Assembly: GCF_900108245.1 (NCBI RefSeq)
Contig: NZ_FNUY01000005.1
Location: forward strand, 62,001-126,000
Reading direction: 5' to 3'
DNA: 64,000 bases
From: Allobosea lathyri
GTDB lineage: Bacteria > Pseudomonadota > Alphaproteobacteria > Rhizobiales > Beijerinckiaceae
Numbering within the stretch: the stretch's first letter is position 1; every line of letters starts with the position of its first letter. The notes beneath the pieces are model-generated. The model made no database searches, was not told the DNA's origin, and saw only the letters and a program-made list of their open reading frames with translations. Shown piece after piece: positions 18,966 through 28,137 of this stretch. The position numbers and the translations under genes were made by a program.

Positions 18966-20007
18966 AGGCCTTGACCTTGCCCGCCGCGACGCCCTGGCAC
19001 ACGACCGATTTCGGGGCCCAGCCGGCCTCGATCACGGCGTTCAGATTATCCTTGGTGACCGGCACCGGCTTCAGGAAGAGTGCGGTCATCGCCTGCTTGG
19101 CCGGTCCCTCATTCCAGCTCGCGGAGCCGGCGATCTCGGTCAGCTTGGCGCCGCCGGCCAGCTTGAGTGCGATTTCCGCCGCATTGCGCCCGAGCTCGCG
19201 CGCATCCTTCCAGATCGTCACCGTCTGCGTGCCCAAGGCGACCCGGTTCAGCGCCGCACGGTCGGCATCCTGGCCCGAAACCGGCACCGAACCCGCCAAC
19301 CCCTGCCCCGACATGGCGGCGATGGCGCCACCCGCCGTACCGTCATTGGCGGCGATCACTGCATCGACCTTGTTGGCGTTGCGCGTCAGGATCTGCTCCA
19401 TGTTGCGCTGGGCATTGGCGGGCAACCAGCCATCAGTGAAGGCCTCGCCGACATTCTTGATCTTGCCGGCATCGATCGCGGGTTTGAGCACCTCGATGGA
19501 GCCCTGATAGAGGAAGCCGGCATTGGGGTCGGAGCTCGAACCCTTGATGAAGACGTAATTGCCCTCGGGCTTGGCCTTCTGGATTTCGCGGGCCATCATC
19601 CGGCCGACCTCGACATTGTCGAAGGTCAGGTAGAAGGCCTGTGGAATCTCGATCAGCCGGTCGTAGCCGACGACCGCGATGCCCTCGTTGACGGCCTTCT
19701 GGACTGCGGGGCGGATGGCCTGGGCGTCCTGCGCCAGCACGATGATCGCCTTGGCGCCGCGCGCGATCAGGCTCTCGACATCGGTCAGCTGCTTGGCCGG
19801 CGAGGATTGCGCGTCGGCCGAAAGATAGGTGCCGCCGGCCTTCTCGATCGCCGTCTTGATCGCGGCCTCGTCGGTCTTCCAGCGCTCCTCCTGGAAGTTC
19901 GACCAGCTCACCCCGATGACGGGGCCCTTGGCCTGGGCGAAGGCCGACGACAGACCGCCCGACGCCGCAAGCGCCAGGCCCGCGGCAAGGATCATACGTG
20001 TGAACAC
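18958..20007 (-). CDS. xylF: D-xylose ABC transporter substrate-binding protein
   Basis: 349-residue periplasmic sugar-binding protein. From the GTG at 20007 it reads [16 protein letters not shown]..., a good Sec signal ending at AFAQ, with GGGAG 8 nt upstream; the ATG at 20058 would add 17 polar residues before the signal and is disfavoured. The mature part follows E. coli XylF closely: [53 protein letters not shown] and [11 protein letters not shown]. It is the first gene of the importer. No xylose isomerase, kinase or regulator is in the window. Confidence 0.88.
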   Translation of the reverse strand: MFTRMILAAGLALAASGGLSSAFAQAKGPVIGVSWSNFQEERWKTDEAAIKTAIEKAGGTYLSADAQSSPAKQLTDVESLIARGAKAIIVLAQDAQAIRPAVQKAVNEGIAVVGYDRLIEIPQAFYLTFDNVEVGRMMAREIQKAKPEGNYVFIKGSSSDPNAGFLYQGSIEVLKPAIDAGKIKNVGEAFTDGWLPANAQRNMEQILTRNANKVDAVIAANDGTAGGAIAAMSGQGLAGSVPVSGQDADRAALNRVALGTQTVTIWKDARELGRNAAEIALKLAGGAKLTEIAGSASWNEGPAKQAMTALFLKPVPVTKDNLNAVIEAGWAPKSVVCQGVAAGKVKACD

Positions 20008-20167
20008 GGCAAAATCTCCCGAGCGTTTCCCTTGCCGCGCGCTCTCATGGGACGGCATTGCGGGCCGCCGGGCGCCTGGCAGGCCGAGGACAACCCATCC
20101 CGGGGGGAGGAGTCAAGCGTGGGCTGCACAACCCGTGCGGGTGCCCATTTCCTGGGCAATCCGGCCG

Positions 20168-20869
20168 TCAGGTCACGCGCTTGTCGGGGGAATCGCAGAG
20201 ATCGTTCAGCAGGCAGCGCTCACATTCTGGCCGCAACGCCTTGCAGGTGTAGCGCCCATGCAGGATCAGCCAATGATGGGCATGGCGACCGAATTCCGGC
20301 GGCACCGCCTTCTCCAGTCCGAGTTCGACCTGCAGCACGTTCTTGCCGGGCGCGATGCGCAGGCGGTTGGAAACGCGGAAGACATGAGTGTCCACCGCAT
20401 GGGTGATCTCGCCGAACGCGATGTTGAGCACGACATTGGCGGTCTTGCGGCCGACGCCGGGCAGGCTCTCGAGGGCCTCGCGCGAGATCGGGACCTCGCC
20501 GCCGAATTCGGCGATCAGCTTCTCGCAGAGCGCGATGACGTTCTTCGCCTTGGTGCGGAAGAGGCCGATGGTCTTGACCAGTTCGCGCACCCGCTCCTCG
20601 CCGAGCGCCAGCATCTTCTGGGGGCTGTCGGCGAGTTCGAAGAGCTTTCGCGTCGCCTTGTTGACGCCGACATCGGTCGCCTGCGCCGAGAGCACGACGG
20701 CGACCAGCAGCGTGAAGGCGTTGACGTATTCGAGCTCGCCCTTGGGCTCGGGATTGGCGGCCTGGAAGCGCTGGAAGATCTCGCGAACCCCGGCAGCGCT
20801 GCGCGCCCGCAGTTTTGTGACCGGCCTGCTTGCGGCGACGCGTCGTTTGGCCCTGTTCTGCTGATCCAT
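20168..20869 (-). CDS. nth: Endonuclease III
   Basis: 233-residue bifunctional DNA glycosylase/AP lyase removing oxidised pyrimidines. The helix-hairpin-helix LPGVGRKTANVVL contains the catalytic Lys, the catalytic Asp is in AVDTHVFR, and the C-terminal [4Fe-4S] loop has the spacing C-x6-C-x2-C-x5-C (CKALRPECERCLLNDLC). It is divergent from the DUF2244 gene, whose start lies 21 nt away, so the two promoters must overlap the 5' ends. Confidence 0.96.
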   Translation of the reverse strand: MDQQNRAKRRVAASRPVTKLRARSAAGVREIFQRFQAANPEPKGELEYVNAFTLLVAVVLSAQATDVGVNKATRKLFELADSPQKMLALGEERVRELVKTIGLFRTKAKNVIALCEKLIAEFGGEVPISREALESLPGVGRKTANVVLNIAFGEITHAVDTHVFRVSNRLRIAPGKNVLQVELGLEKAVPPEFGRHAHHWLILHGRYTCKALRPECERCLLNDLCDSPDKRVT

Positions 20870-20889
20870 ACCGGCGTTATAGTTGCGGC

Positions 20890-21429
20890 ATGACCCTCGG
20901 CAAGCCCGATTTCAGCGAGCCAGACAGCGCGCCACCGGCACCGACTGAGCGCGCAATGTTCGACGCCACGATCACCCCGCATCGTTCGCTCGGCCCGAAC
21001 GGGTTTCGGATCGTGATGACGCTGGTCTGCCTCGCCAGCATCGTGTCGTCGATCCCCTTCGTCGTGCTCGGTGCTTGGCCGGTCGCCGGTTTCTTTGGCA
21101 TCGACGTGCTGGCGCTGTTCATCGCCTTCCACGTCAATTTCCGGCATGCCCGCGCCTTCGAACGCATCATCGTGACGCCGATCGAGGTCTTCCTGCGCAA
21201 GGTCTCGCATCATGGCCGCGAGGCGATCTGGCGGTCCAACCCCGCCTGGACGAAGCTGGAGCGTGTCGACGACGAGGATTACGGGCTGCTCGGCCTGAGC
21301 CTCGTCTCGCGCGGACAGCGTGTGGCAGTCGCCTCGCAGCTCTCGCCGCGTGAGCGCGAAGGCTTTGCAGATGCGCTGGGCAGCGCATTGGCAAGCGCGA
21401 GACGAGGCGCTGATTTGGGAGCGGTCTGA
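20890..21429 (+). CDS. DUF2244 domain membrane protein
   Basis: 179-residue protein of the DUF2244 family, common beside nth in alphaproteobacteria. After a proline-rich N-terminus, ITPHRSLGPNGFRIVM begins the domain, and two hydrophobic helices span roughly residues 38-80; the rest is cytosolic with a GREAIWRSNPAW segment. No enzymatic function known. The ATG at 20890 is the start that avoids overlap with nth. Confidence 0.85.
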   Translation: MTLGKPDFSEPDSAPPAPTERAMFDATITPHRSLGPNGFRIVMTLVCLASIVSSIPFVVLGAWPVAGFFGIDVLALFIAFHVNFRHARAFERIIVTPIEVFLRKVSHHGREAIWRSNPAWTKLERVDDEDYGLLGLSLVSRGQRVAVASQLSPREREGFADALGSALASARRGADLGAV

Positions 21430-21440
21430 GGGCGATCCTG

Positions 21441-22325
21441 TCAGGATCCGCCATCCAGAAACGCGCGGACCAGCGCCGTGGTGGCGATCGGGTTCTCTTC
21501 CATGATCCAGTGGCCGGAATCGGGGATAACCGCGCCCTGAACATCGCTCGCCGCGAACCGCATGACCTCGGCCATGAACAGGCCGAAGGATTTCTCGCCG
21601 CCCAGTGCCAGCACCGGCATCGCAAGCTTGCCCGCCGCCAGGAACGCCTTGTTGTCGATGGCGTCCTGATCGAAGGCCGCAAACTGGGCAAAACCGGAAT
21701 GCATTGCTCCCGGCCGGCTGTAGAGGGCGGCGTAATGTTCACGCGCGGCTTCGCTGAAACGGGCGGGCGTCGCGGAGAATTCGTTCCAGAAACGGTCGAG
21801 ATAGATGCGCTCCCGCCCGGCGACGAGTCGCTCCATATCGGGCCCGCCGAAACGGAAATGCCAGAGCAGCGGGTTCTTGAGGATCTCCTCCCAGGGGCCT
21901 ACCCCCGGCAAGGGTGCATCGATCAGGACGAATTTCAGCACTCGGTTGCGGTACGACGCGGCAAAGGCGAAGCCGACCATGTTGCCGATGTCGTGGGTGA
22001 CGAGATCTGCCTTCTCGATCCCGATTTCATCGAGAACACCGGCAACGTCGTGGGCTTGCGTCTTCTTGTCGAAACCGCCCACAGGCTTGGCCGACAGCCC
22101 CATGCCGCGCAGATCAGGGACGATGACGGTATGATCGCGGGCAAGATCGGTCGCCAGCGCCCCCCACATGTCCCCGGTCTCGCCATAGCCGTGCAACAGA
22201 ACGACCGCCGGCCCCGCACCACCGATGCGGACATGGACCGTCGTGCCGTTGGTCGCGACCTCCTGCATCCGAAAATCGGGAGGAAAGGGAACAACGCCGG
22301 GGGCGGAGGCCTCTACGGAATGCAT
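21441..22325 (-). CDS. Alpha/beta hydrolase (haloacetate dehalogenase/epoxide hydrolase-like)
   Basis: 294-residue alpha/beta hydrolase. The oxyanion segment LLHGYGETGDMW starts near residue 43, and the nucleophile elbow is H-D-I-G with Asp at residue 112 in place of the usual Ser, as in haloalkane/haloacetate dehalogenases and soluble epoxide hydrolases; the catalytic His is in DSGHWIMEE. The Asp nucleophile predicts an alkyl-enzyme ester mechanism. The frame runs upstream to 22607 but the domain starts shortly after the ATG at 22325. Substrate unknown. Confidence 0.85.
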   Translation of the reverse strand: MHSVEASAPGVVPFPPDFRMQEVATNGTTVHVRIGGAGPAVVLLHGYGETGDMWGALATDLARDHTVIVPDLRGMGLSAKPVGGFDKKTQAHDVAGVLDEIGIEKADLVTHDIGNMVGFAFAASYRNRVLKFVLIDAPLPGVGPWEEILKNPLLWHFRFGGPDMERLVAGRERIYLDRFWNEFSATPARFSEAAREHYAALYSRPGAMHSGFAQFAAFDQDAIDNKAFLAAGKLAMPVLALGGEKSFGLFMAEVMRFAASDVQGAVIPDSGHWIMEENPIATTALVRAFLDGGS

Positions 22326-22428
22326 CTTGGTATTCCCTGGGCTGCGAGCCGGCCGCAGGTCCGCTGCGGCTCCAGACCAACATGCACGTGGCGAGGCGCT
22401 TGGCCTAGCGGCCATAGTGCAAGCGGCT

Positions 22429-23031
22429 TCATCTCGCTTGGGCCAGCCAGATCGTATGGCCGCCGCATTCCGGGTCCTCGGCGACATGGTCGACGACGTC
22501 GAAGCCGTTCTCCTCGAGCAATGCGCGATATTCGGCGGGATCGAGACTGGCGTGATAGAGCGGTTCGCCGCCGAAGCTGCCGATGGCCTCGCCATGCGAC
22601 GGACCACTGGTAAATATCAAGGCCGCACCGGCCGCCGCATACGCGCGGAAGAGCGGGAACATCCGCCGCTGATCGTCATGGGTCAGGTGGAAGAAGCTGT
22701 CCCAGGCGACAAGGCCCTGAAAGCGGCGGCCAAGCGACAGGGTTCGCATATCCGCGACATGCCAATCCTGCCCTGGGAAACGAGCCTGGCAAAGCGCAAT
22801 GAGTGACGGCGCGGTATCGACGCCCGTGACCGCAAATCCCCTCTCGATGAAATGGCGCGCGATCGGCTCGCCCGAGCCGCAGCCGAGATCGAGGATCGCG
22901 CCGCCAGATGGCAGCAGGCGCTCGAAACTGTCGAGCCAGCGCCGCTCGAACAGTGTCCGGCCCCGCTCCTCGTCCCAGACCCGGGCGTGGCGCTCGTAAA
23001 GACCGACAATCTGCTCCGCATCGGACGACAT
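22429..23031 (-). CDS. Class I SAM-dependent methyltransferase
   Basis: 200-residue methyltransferase with motif I ILDLGCGSGEPIA at about residues 46-58 and the acidic VTGVDTAPSLI strand after it; the small size and IGGEPLYH-like C-terminal half resemble generic small-molecule methyltransferases. The ATG at 23031 has GGAG 6 nt upstream; a GTG at 23043 is the only other start. It is on the same strand as the alpha/beta hydrolase, 103 nt upstream. No substrate can be inferred. Confidence 0.83.
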   Translation of the reverse strand: MSSDAEQIVGLYERHARVWDEERGRTLFERRWLDSFERLLPSGGAILDLGCGSGEPIARHFIERGFAVTGVDTAPSLIALCQARFPGQDWHVADMRTLSLGRRFQGLVAWDSFFHLTHDDQRRMFPLFRAYAAAGAALIFTSGPSHGEAIGSFGGEPLYHASLDPAEYRALLEENGFDVVDHVAEDPECGGHTIWLAQAR

Positions 23032-23141
23032 CGAAAACTCCACGAATCGGGCTTCATCGGGGGCGGAAATGTCCCGGACGGGCGCTTGCCTTGCAAGCGA
23101 GCTTGCCGGCCCTGTTTGCCGTCTCCTGCAACTTGTCAGCG

Positions 23142-23204
23142 GACTTGCCTGAAGACTTGCCCGCTCCTCAAGACTTGCCCGCTCCTGAAGACTTGCCAGC
23201 TTTC
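23142..23204. repeat. 18-bp tandem repeat upstream of Ada-like gene
   Basis: The unit GACTTGCCCGCTCCTGAA occurs twice in tandem (23154-23171 and 23172-23189, one mismatch), flanked by partial units GACTTGCCTGAA (23142) and GACTTGCCAGCTTTC (23190). It ends about 40 nt before the Ada-like start codon, in the gap between divergently transcribed genes. Confidence 0.8.
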
Positions 23205-23242
23205 GGGTGGAGTCGGCATGGTGGAAATCCTAAATTCGCGTC

Positions 23243-24253
23243 ATGACAGATAACGCGAGGTTCACGACGATGAACGCCCATGCATCCATGAAAACGGCGA
23301 TGACCCCGACCCGCTTCTCCAATGCCGTGCTTGCCCGCGCTGCGGACGCCATGCCGGCGGAGGCCGATTTTCCCTCGACCGCGCCGGGTTCCGACTATGA
23401 CACCGTGCGGCGGATTCTCGCCTATATCACCGAGAACTGGCGCGAGCAGCCGACGATCGAGGCGATCGCGGAAGCCGCCGGCGCCACGCCCACCGATGTG
23501 CACCACCTGTTCCGGCGCTGGTGCGGGCTGACCCCCAAGGCCTTCCTGCAGGCGATCACGCTCGACCATGCCAAGGGGTTGCTCAGTGCCTCGGCCAGCG
23601 TGCTCGATACCGCGCTCGAGGTCGGCCTTTCCGGACCGGGCCGGCTGCACGATCTCTTCGTGACCCATGAGGCGATGTCGCCCGGCGAATGGAAGACCGG
23701 CGGCGAGGGGCTGGCGCTCTCCTACGGTTTCCACATGTCGCCTTTCGGCGAGGCGCTGATCGTGGCGACCGACCGGGGGCTAGCGGGCCTCGGCTGGGTC
23801 TCGACCAGCGTCGACGGCGGCAAGGTTGTCGGAGGGCGGGCGGAAGCGCTGGCCGACATGATGCGGCGCTGGCCGCATGCCGACTACCGCTTCGACCCGG
23901 CGACGACCGCGCCTTATGCCGGGCGCATCTTCGACCCCAAAGCGTGGTCCGCCGAGACGCCGCTGCGCGTCGTGCTGATCGGCACGGATTTCGAGGTCAG
24001 GGTCTGGGAGACGCTGCTCAGGATTCCGGTTGGACGCGCCACCACCTATGGCGATGTCGCCTGCCATATCGGCAAGCCGACGGCGGCGCGTGCGGTCGGC
24101 ATGGCCGTCGGCAAGAACCCGATCTCCTTCGTGGTGCCCTGCCACCGCGTCATCGGCAAATCCGGGGCGCTGACGGGCTATCACTGGGGCCTGACGCGCA
24201 AGCGCGCCATCCTCGGCTGGGAAGCCGGGCAGACCGGCGGCATTACCGGCTGA
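23243..24253 (+). CDS. AraC-type HTH / methylated-DNA-[protein]-cysteine S-methyltransferase (Ada-like)
   Basis: 336-residue two-domain protein. Residues about 53-150 form an AraC-type HTH (IEAIAEAAGATPTDVHHLFRRW), and about 160-330 form an O6-alkylguanine-DNA alkyltransferase domain with the active-site PCHRVIG (Cys300), GRATTYGDVA and the RAVGMAVGKNP segment. E. coli Ada also has an N-terminal phosphotriester-repair domain with the regulatory cysteine; here there are only about 50 residues with no cysteine before the HTH, so that domain is absent. It would repair O6-methylguanine; whether it still regulates is open. The start could be ATG 23243 or 23270. Confidence 0.9.
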   Translation: MTDNARFTTMNAHASMKTAMTPTRFSNAVLARAADAMPAEADFPSTAPGSDYDTVRRILAYITENWREQPTIEAIAEAAGATPTDVHHLFRRWCGLTPKAFLQAITLDHAKGLLSASASVLDTALEVGLSGPGRLHDLFVTHEAMSPGEWKTGGEGLALSYGFHMSPFGEALIVATDRGLAGLGWVSTSVDGGKVVGGRAEALADMMRRWPHADYRFDPATTAPYAGRIFDPKAWSAETPLRVVLIGTDFEVRVWETLLRIPVGRATTYGDVACHIGKPTAARAVGMAVGKNPISFVVPCHRVIGKSGALTGYHWGLTRKRAILGWEAGQTGGITG

Positions 24254-24325
24254 CCTCCACTCCCTGAGATACATCTCCCAGCAGGGCGCGCCAGCGCGAC
24301 GAGCCGGCGCCCTTGCCGGTCCGGT

Positions 24326-25504
24326 TCACAACAGACCGCGCTTCGCCAGATTGCGCATCAGATGCGAGGCGCCGAAGGTCCAGGGCTCGCACGCGTCCGT
24401 GCGGCGCATGCGGTTGACCAGCGCGCCGAGTTCAGGCGCGGCGATGGTGACGATGTCCCCGTATTTATGGGTGAAGCCGCCACCGACCGTGTCGCGATCC
24501 TTGATCGGCGCGAACATGGTGCCGAGATAGAGCGCCGCTCCGTCGGGATACTGATGATGCGGGCCGATCATCTGCGCGGCGAGATCGGCAGGGTCGCGGC
24601 TGATCTTGGCGATCGAGGATGAGCCTTCGAGCTTGAAGCCGTCCTCGCCCTCGACAGTCAACGTCACCGTGGTGTTGCGGACATGGTCGAGCGTGAAGCC
24701 TGCATCGAACAGGCGGATGAAGGGGCCCACGGCGGCGGCCGCGTTATTGTCCTTGGCCTTGCCCAGCAGCAGCGCCGAGCGGCCCTCGACATCGCGCAGG
24801 TTGACGTCGTTGCCGAGGCTCGCGCCGACGATGCGACCGTCCGAGGCGACGATCAATACGATCTCGGGCTCAGGGTTATTCCAGGTCGAGGCGGGGTGAA
24901 GGCCGGCGTCGAAACCGGTTCCGACCGAGGACATCGGCGGCGCCTTGGTGAAGATCTCGGCATCGGGGCCGATCCCGACCTCGAGATACTGACTCCAGGC
25001 GCCCTGTTTGATCAGGACGTCCTTGAGATGCATCGCCTCGGGCGAACCTGGCTTCAGCTTGGACAGGTCGTCGCCGATCAGCTTCCCGATCTCGCCGCGG
25101 ATCGTGGCGGCGGCGGCCGGATTGCCACGCGCCTTCTCCTCGATGACCCGCTCGAGCATCGAGACCGCGAAAGTCACGCCGGCCGCCTTCACCGCCTGGA
25201 GATCGAGCGGGGAGAGCAGCCAGGCCTTGTTCGCGTCGCGGCCGTCGACCGGCGTGTTCGCGAGGATGTCGGCCAGCGAGCCGAGGCTTTCGCCCTTGGC
25301 AGCGCGCAATGCGGCGGCGGGATCGCCGGCCTCGCAGAGATCGCGGCTCGTCGGAAATTCGCGGGTCACGTCGATCAGTTGCCCATCCCGCACCGCGACG
25401 ACGGCCGGCCCCGCGACATCGGGCCGCCAGACGCGGCCCAGCAGGGTCGCGGCCGCAGCATCGGCGGGCAAAGCGTGATCAGGCGTCAGCGAAAAGGATG
25501 GCAT
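24326..25504 (-). CDS. Fumarylacetoacetate hydrolase family protein
   Basis: 392-residue enzyme with a C-terminal FAH-fold domain (PF01557): WNNPEPEIVLIV, GNDVNLRDVEGRSALLL and KDNNAAAAVGPFIRLFD, which supply the acidic metal ligands. The long N-terminal part resembles the sugar-acid dehydratase/hydrolase branch (2-keto-3-deoxy-arabinonate dehydratase-like) rather than short FAHD1 proteins. Cytosolic. The ATG at 25504 is preferred over one at 25546. It is divergent from ugpB. Exact substrate not determinable. Confidence 0.83.
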   Translation of the reverse strand: MPSFSLTPDHALPADAAAATLLGRVWRPDVAGPAVVAVRDGQLIDVTREFPTSRDLCEAGDPAAALRAAKGESLGSLADILANTPVDGRDANKAWLLSPLDLQAVKAAGVTFAVSMLERVIEEKARGNPAAAATIRGEIGKLIGDDLSKLKPGSPEAMHLKDVLIKQGAWSQYLEVGIGPDAEIFTKAPPMSSVGTGFDAGLHPASTWNNPEPEIVLIVASDGRIVGASLGNDVNLRDVEGRSALLLGKAKDNNAAAAVGPFIRLFDAGFTLDHVRNTTVTLTVEGEDGFKLEGSSSIAKISRDPADLAAQMIGPHHQYPDGAALYLGTMFAPIKDRDTVGGGFTHKYGDIVTIAAPELGALVNRMRRTDACEPWTFGASHLMRNLAKRGLL

Positions 25505-25700
25505 GGCTATGGTCCATAGGGCGGGAAAGCTGTGCGCGGAGAACAACCGCTTCCGGACAAATGCGCAAGAGCTTGGTAACGCCGAGCGCGCAGCCCGGCT
25601 ATGTCATCATTTTGTTATTGAAACGTCGCCTCAGCTTCATGCTAGCTTGTGCACCAAGAACAACAGCCACCCGTGACGATCGGAGGGTGGAAGGGAGACA

Positions 25701-27026
25701 ATGATGAGCATTAAATCGCGTATCCTGATGTCGGTTGCCGCCTTCGCGCTGGCGGGCGCAGCACCGGCCCTGGCGCAGACGGAAATCCAGTGGTGGCATG
25801 CACTCACCGGCGCCAATAACGACGTGGTCGTGAAGCTGGCTGAGGATTTCAATGCCTCGCAGAAAGAATACAAGGTCATTCCGGCCTATAAGGGCTCCTA
25901 TCCCGACACGCTGAACGCCGGCATCGCCGCCTTCCGCGCCGGCACCGCGCCGCATATCCTGCAGGTCTTCGAAGTCGGCACGGGCACGATGATGTCTGCC
26001 AAGGGCGCGATCAAGCCCGTCTTCGAGATGATGAAGGAAGCCGGCGAAGCTTTCGACCCGAAGAGCTACCTTCCCGCCATCACCGGCTATTATTCGACGG
26101 CCAAGGGCGACATGCTCTCGATGCCGTTCAACTCATCGTCCATGGTGATGTGGTACAACAAGGACGCCTTCAAGAAGGCGGGCCTGAACCCCGACGCTCC
26201 GCCCAAGACCTGGCCGGAAGTATTCGAGGCCGGCAAGAAGCTGAAGGCCGCCGGCTTCGACAAATGCGGCTTCACCAACGCCTGGGCGACCTGGGCCAAT
26301 ATCGAGCAGTTCGGCGCCTGGCATAACATCCCGATCGCGACCAAGGCGAACGGGCTCGACGGCTTCGACACCGTGCTGAACTTCAACAGCCCGCTCTTCC
26401 TGAAGCACTGGACCAATCTGGTCGAGCTGCAGAAGGACAAGACCTACGACTATTCCGGCCGCACCAATAACGGCGAAGGTCGCTTCACCTCGGGCGAATG
26501 CCCGATCATGCTGACCTCGTCGGGCTTCTTCGGCAACGTCAAGGCGAACGCCAAGTTCGACTGGGCGAATGCCGCGATGCCGTATTATCCGGAAGCTGCC
26601 GGCGCGCCGCAGAACTCGATCATCGGCGGCGCCTCGCTGTGGGTGATGGGCGGCAAGAAGGCCGACGAATACAAGGGCGTCGCCAAGTTCTTCACCTTCC
26701 TGTCCGACGTCGACCGGCAGGTTAAGCTGCACACGGAATCGGGCTATCTGCCGATCACCAAGGCGGCTTACGAGAAGGTCAAGGCTTCCGGCTTCTACAA
26801 GGACAAGCCCTATCTCGAGACTCCGCTGCTGGAGCTCAACAACAAGGAGCCGACGGAGAATTCGCGCGGCCTGCGTTTCGGCAGCCTTGTGCAGATCCGC
26901 GACATCTGGTCCGAGGAGCTTGAAGCGGCGCTGAACGGCCAGAAGACGCCGAAAGCCGCGCTGGATGCCGCCGTCGACCGTGGCAACCAGATGCTGCGCC
27001 AGTTCGAGCGCACCGCCTCGCGCTGA
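25701..27026 (+). CDS. ugpB: sn-Glycerol-3-phosphate ABC transporter substrate-binding protein
   Basis: 441-residue periplasmic binding protein of the CUT1 family with a Sec signal cleaved after APALAQ (about residue 25). The mature start TEIQWWHALTGANND, YKGSYPDTLNAG, GTAPHILQVFEVGTGTMM and MPFNSSSMVMWYNKD are diagnostic of UgpB. A GGAGG and a GGGAG precede the ATG-ATG start. First gene of ugpBA-(creatininase)-EC. The phosphate-responsive or catabolic regulator is not visible here. Confidence 0.93.
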   Translation: MMSIKSRILMSVAAFALAGAAPALAQTEIQWWHALTGANNDVVVKLAEDFNASQKEYKVIPAYKGSYPDTLNAGIAAFRAGTAPHILQVFEVGTGTMMSAKGAIKPVFEMMKEAGEAFDPKSYLPAITGYYSTAKGDMLSMPFNSSSMVMWYNKDAFKKAGLNPDAPPKTWPEVFEAGKKLKAAGFDKCGFTNAWATWANIEQFGAWHNIPIATKANGLDGFDTVLNFNSPLFLKHWTNLVELQKDKTYDYSGRTNNGEGRFTSGECPIMLTSSGFFGNVKANAKFDWANAAMPYYPEAAGAPQNSIIGGASLWVMGGKKADEYKGVAKFFTFLSDVDRQVKLHTESGYLPITKAAYEKVKASGFYKDKPYLETPLLELNNKEPTENSRGLRFGSLVQIRDIWSEELEAALNGQKTPKAALDAAVDRGNQMLRQFERTASR

Positions 27027-27086
27027 GCCCACCCGACCTTGGGACCGGGGCATACGCCCCGGTCTTTCTCCTGCCCAGACGGCCTC

Positions 27087-27968
27087 ATGCAGAAGAACGC
27101 TTCTTTCCGCGGGATGACGATACCCTTCCTGCTGCTGGCGCCCCAGCTGGTGATCACGGTCCTGTTCTTCTACTGGCCGGCGAGCCAGGCGGTCTGGCAG
27201 TCCTTCCTGCTGCAGGACGCCTTCGGCACCTCGACCGAATTCGTCTGGTTCGAGAATTACGCCGCGCTGTTTGCCGATCCCGGCTACTACAAGGCGCTGG
27301 TCAACACCGCGATCTTCTCAACCTTCGTCTGCGTGCTCTCGCTCTCGATCGCGCTGCTCTTCGCCGTGATGGCGGACCGGCAGCTGCGCGGCGCGGAGAT
27401 CTACAAGACCCTGCTGATCTGGCCCTATGCGGTTGCGCCCGCTGTTGCCGGCGTGCTCTGGATCTTCATGTTCGATCCGTCGCTGGGCATGCTGGCACGC
27501 GGGCTCGACCGCCTCGGCATCGCCTGGAACCCGCGCCTCAACGGCAATGACGCGATGACGCTGGTGATCCTCGCCGCGACCTGGAAGCAGATCAGCTACA
27601 ATTTCCTGTTCTTCCTGGCGGGCCTGCAATCGATCCCCAAGAGCGTGATCGAGGCGGCCGTGATCGACGGCGCCAAGCCGATGCGCCGGTTCTGGACGAT
27701 CGTCTTCCCGCTGCTCTCGCCGACGACCTTCTTCCTGCTCGTCGTCAACATCGTCTACGTCTTCTTCGACACCTTCGGCATCATCGACACCGTCACCGGC
27801 GGCGGCCCCTCGGGCGCCACCGAAACGCTGGTCTACAAGGTGTTCTCGGACGGCAAAGGCGGCTCCAATCTGGGCGGCTCGGCGGCACAATCGGTGATCC
27901 TGCTGATCATGGTGATCGGCATGACCGCCATCCAGTTCCGCTTCATCGAGCGCAAGGTGAGCTACTGA
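27087..27968 (+). CDS. ugpA: sn-Glycerol-3-phosphate ABC transporter permease UgpA
   Basis: 293-residue inner-membrane permease with six predicted helices and the cytoplasmic EAA loop [22 protein letters not shown] that docks to the ATPase. The N-terminal [20 protein letters not shown] is typical of UgpA. It follows ugpB by 60 nt and is followed by a palindromic element. Confidence 0.93.
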   Translation: MQKNASFRGMTIPFLLLAPQLVITVLFFYWPASQAVWQSFLLQDAFGTSTEFVWFENYAALFADPGYYKALVNTAIFSTFVCVLSLSIALLFAVMADRQLRGAEIYKTLLIWPYAVAPAVAGVLWIFMFDPSLGMLARGLDRLGIAWNPRLNGNDAMTLVILAATWKQISYNFLFFLAGLQSIPKSVIEAAVIDGAKPMRRFWTIVFPLLSPTTFFLLVVNIVYVFFDTFGIIDTVTGGGPSGATETLVYKVFSDGKGGSNLGGSAAQSVILLIMVIGMTAIQFRFIERKVSY

Positions 27969-27995
27969 TGGGCTTGCGGCCAGCCAACACTGCCA

Positions 27996-28085
27996 CGTCA
28001 TCCCGGACGCAGCGAAGCGGAGATCCGGGATCCATCGCAAAGCACGGCGCTCCAGGATGGATCCCGGGTCAAGCCCGGGATGACG
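27996..28085. repeat. Intergenic palindromic element C (GTCATCCCGG family)
   Basis: Starts CGTCATCCCGGACGC and ends AAGCCCGGGATGACG; the inner arms GATCCGGGATCCAT and ATGGATCCCGGGTC also pair. It fills the gap between ugpA and the creatininase-family gene, inside the ugp operon. Confidence 0.88.
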
Positions 28086-28137
28086 CCGCGGGTGTGTTTC
28101 AGGTGACGGAAGAACTGCCAACCGGAGGATCGCGCTC

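Noticed and set aside
22326-22607. N-terminal extension of the alpha/beta hydrolase to 388 residues
   Set aside because: The extra sequence overlaps the methyltransferase gene antisense and shows no homology to the hydrolase fold.
23142-23204. Possible CRISPR-like array
   Set aside because: The 18-bp units are contiguous with no spacers and only two are complete; it is a slippage repeat.
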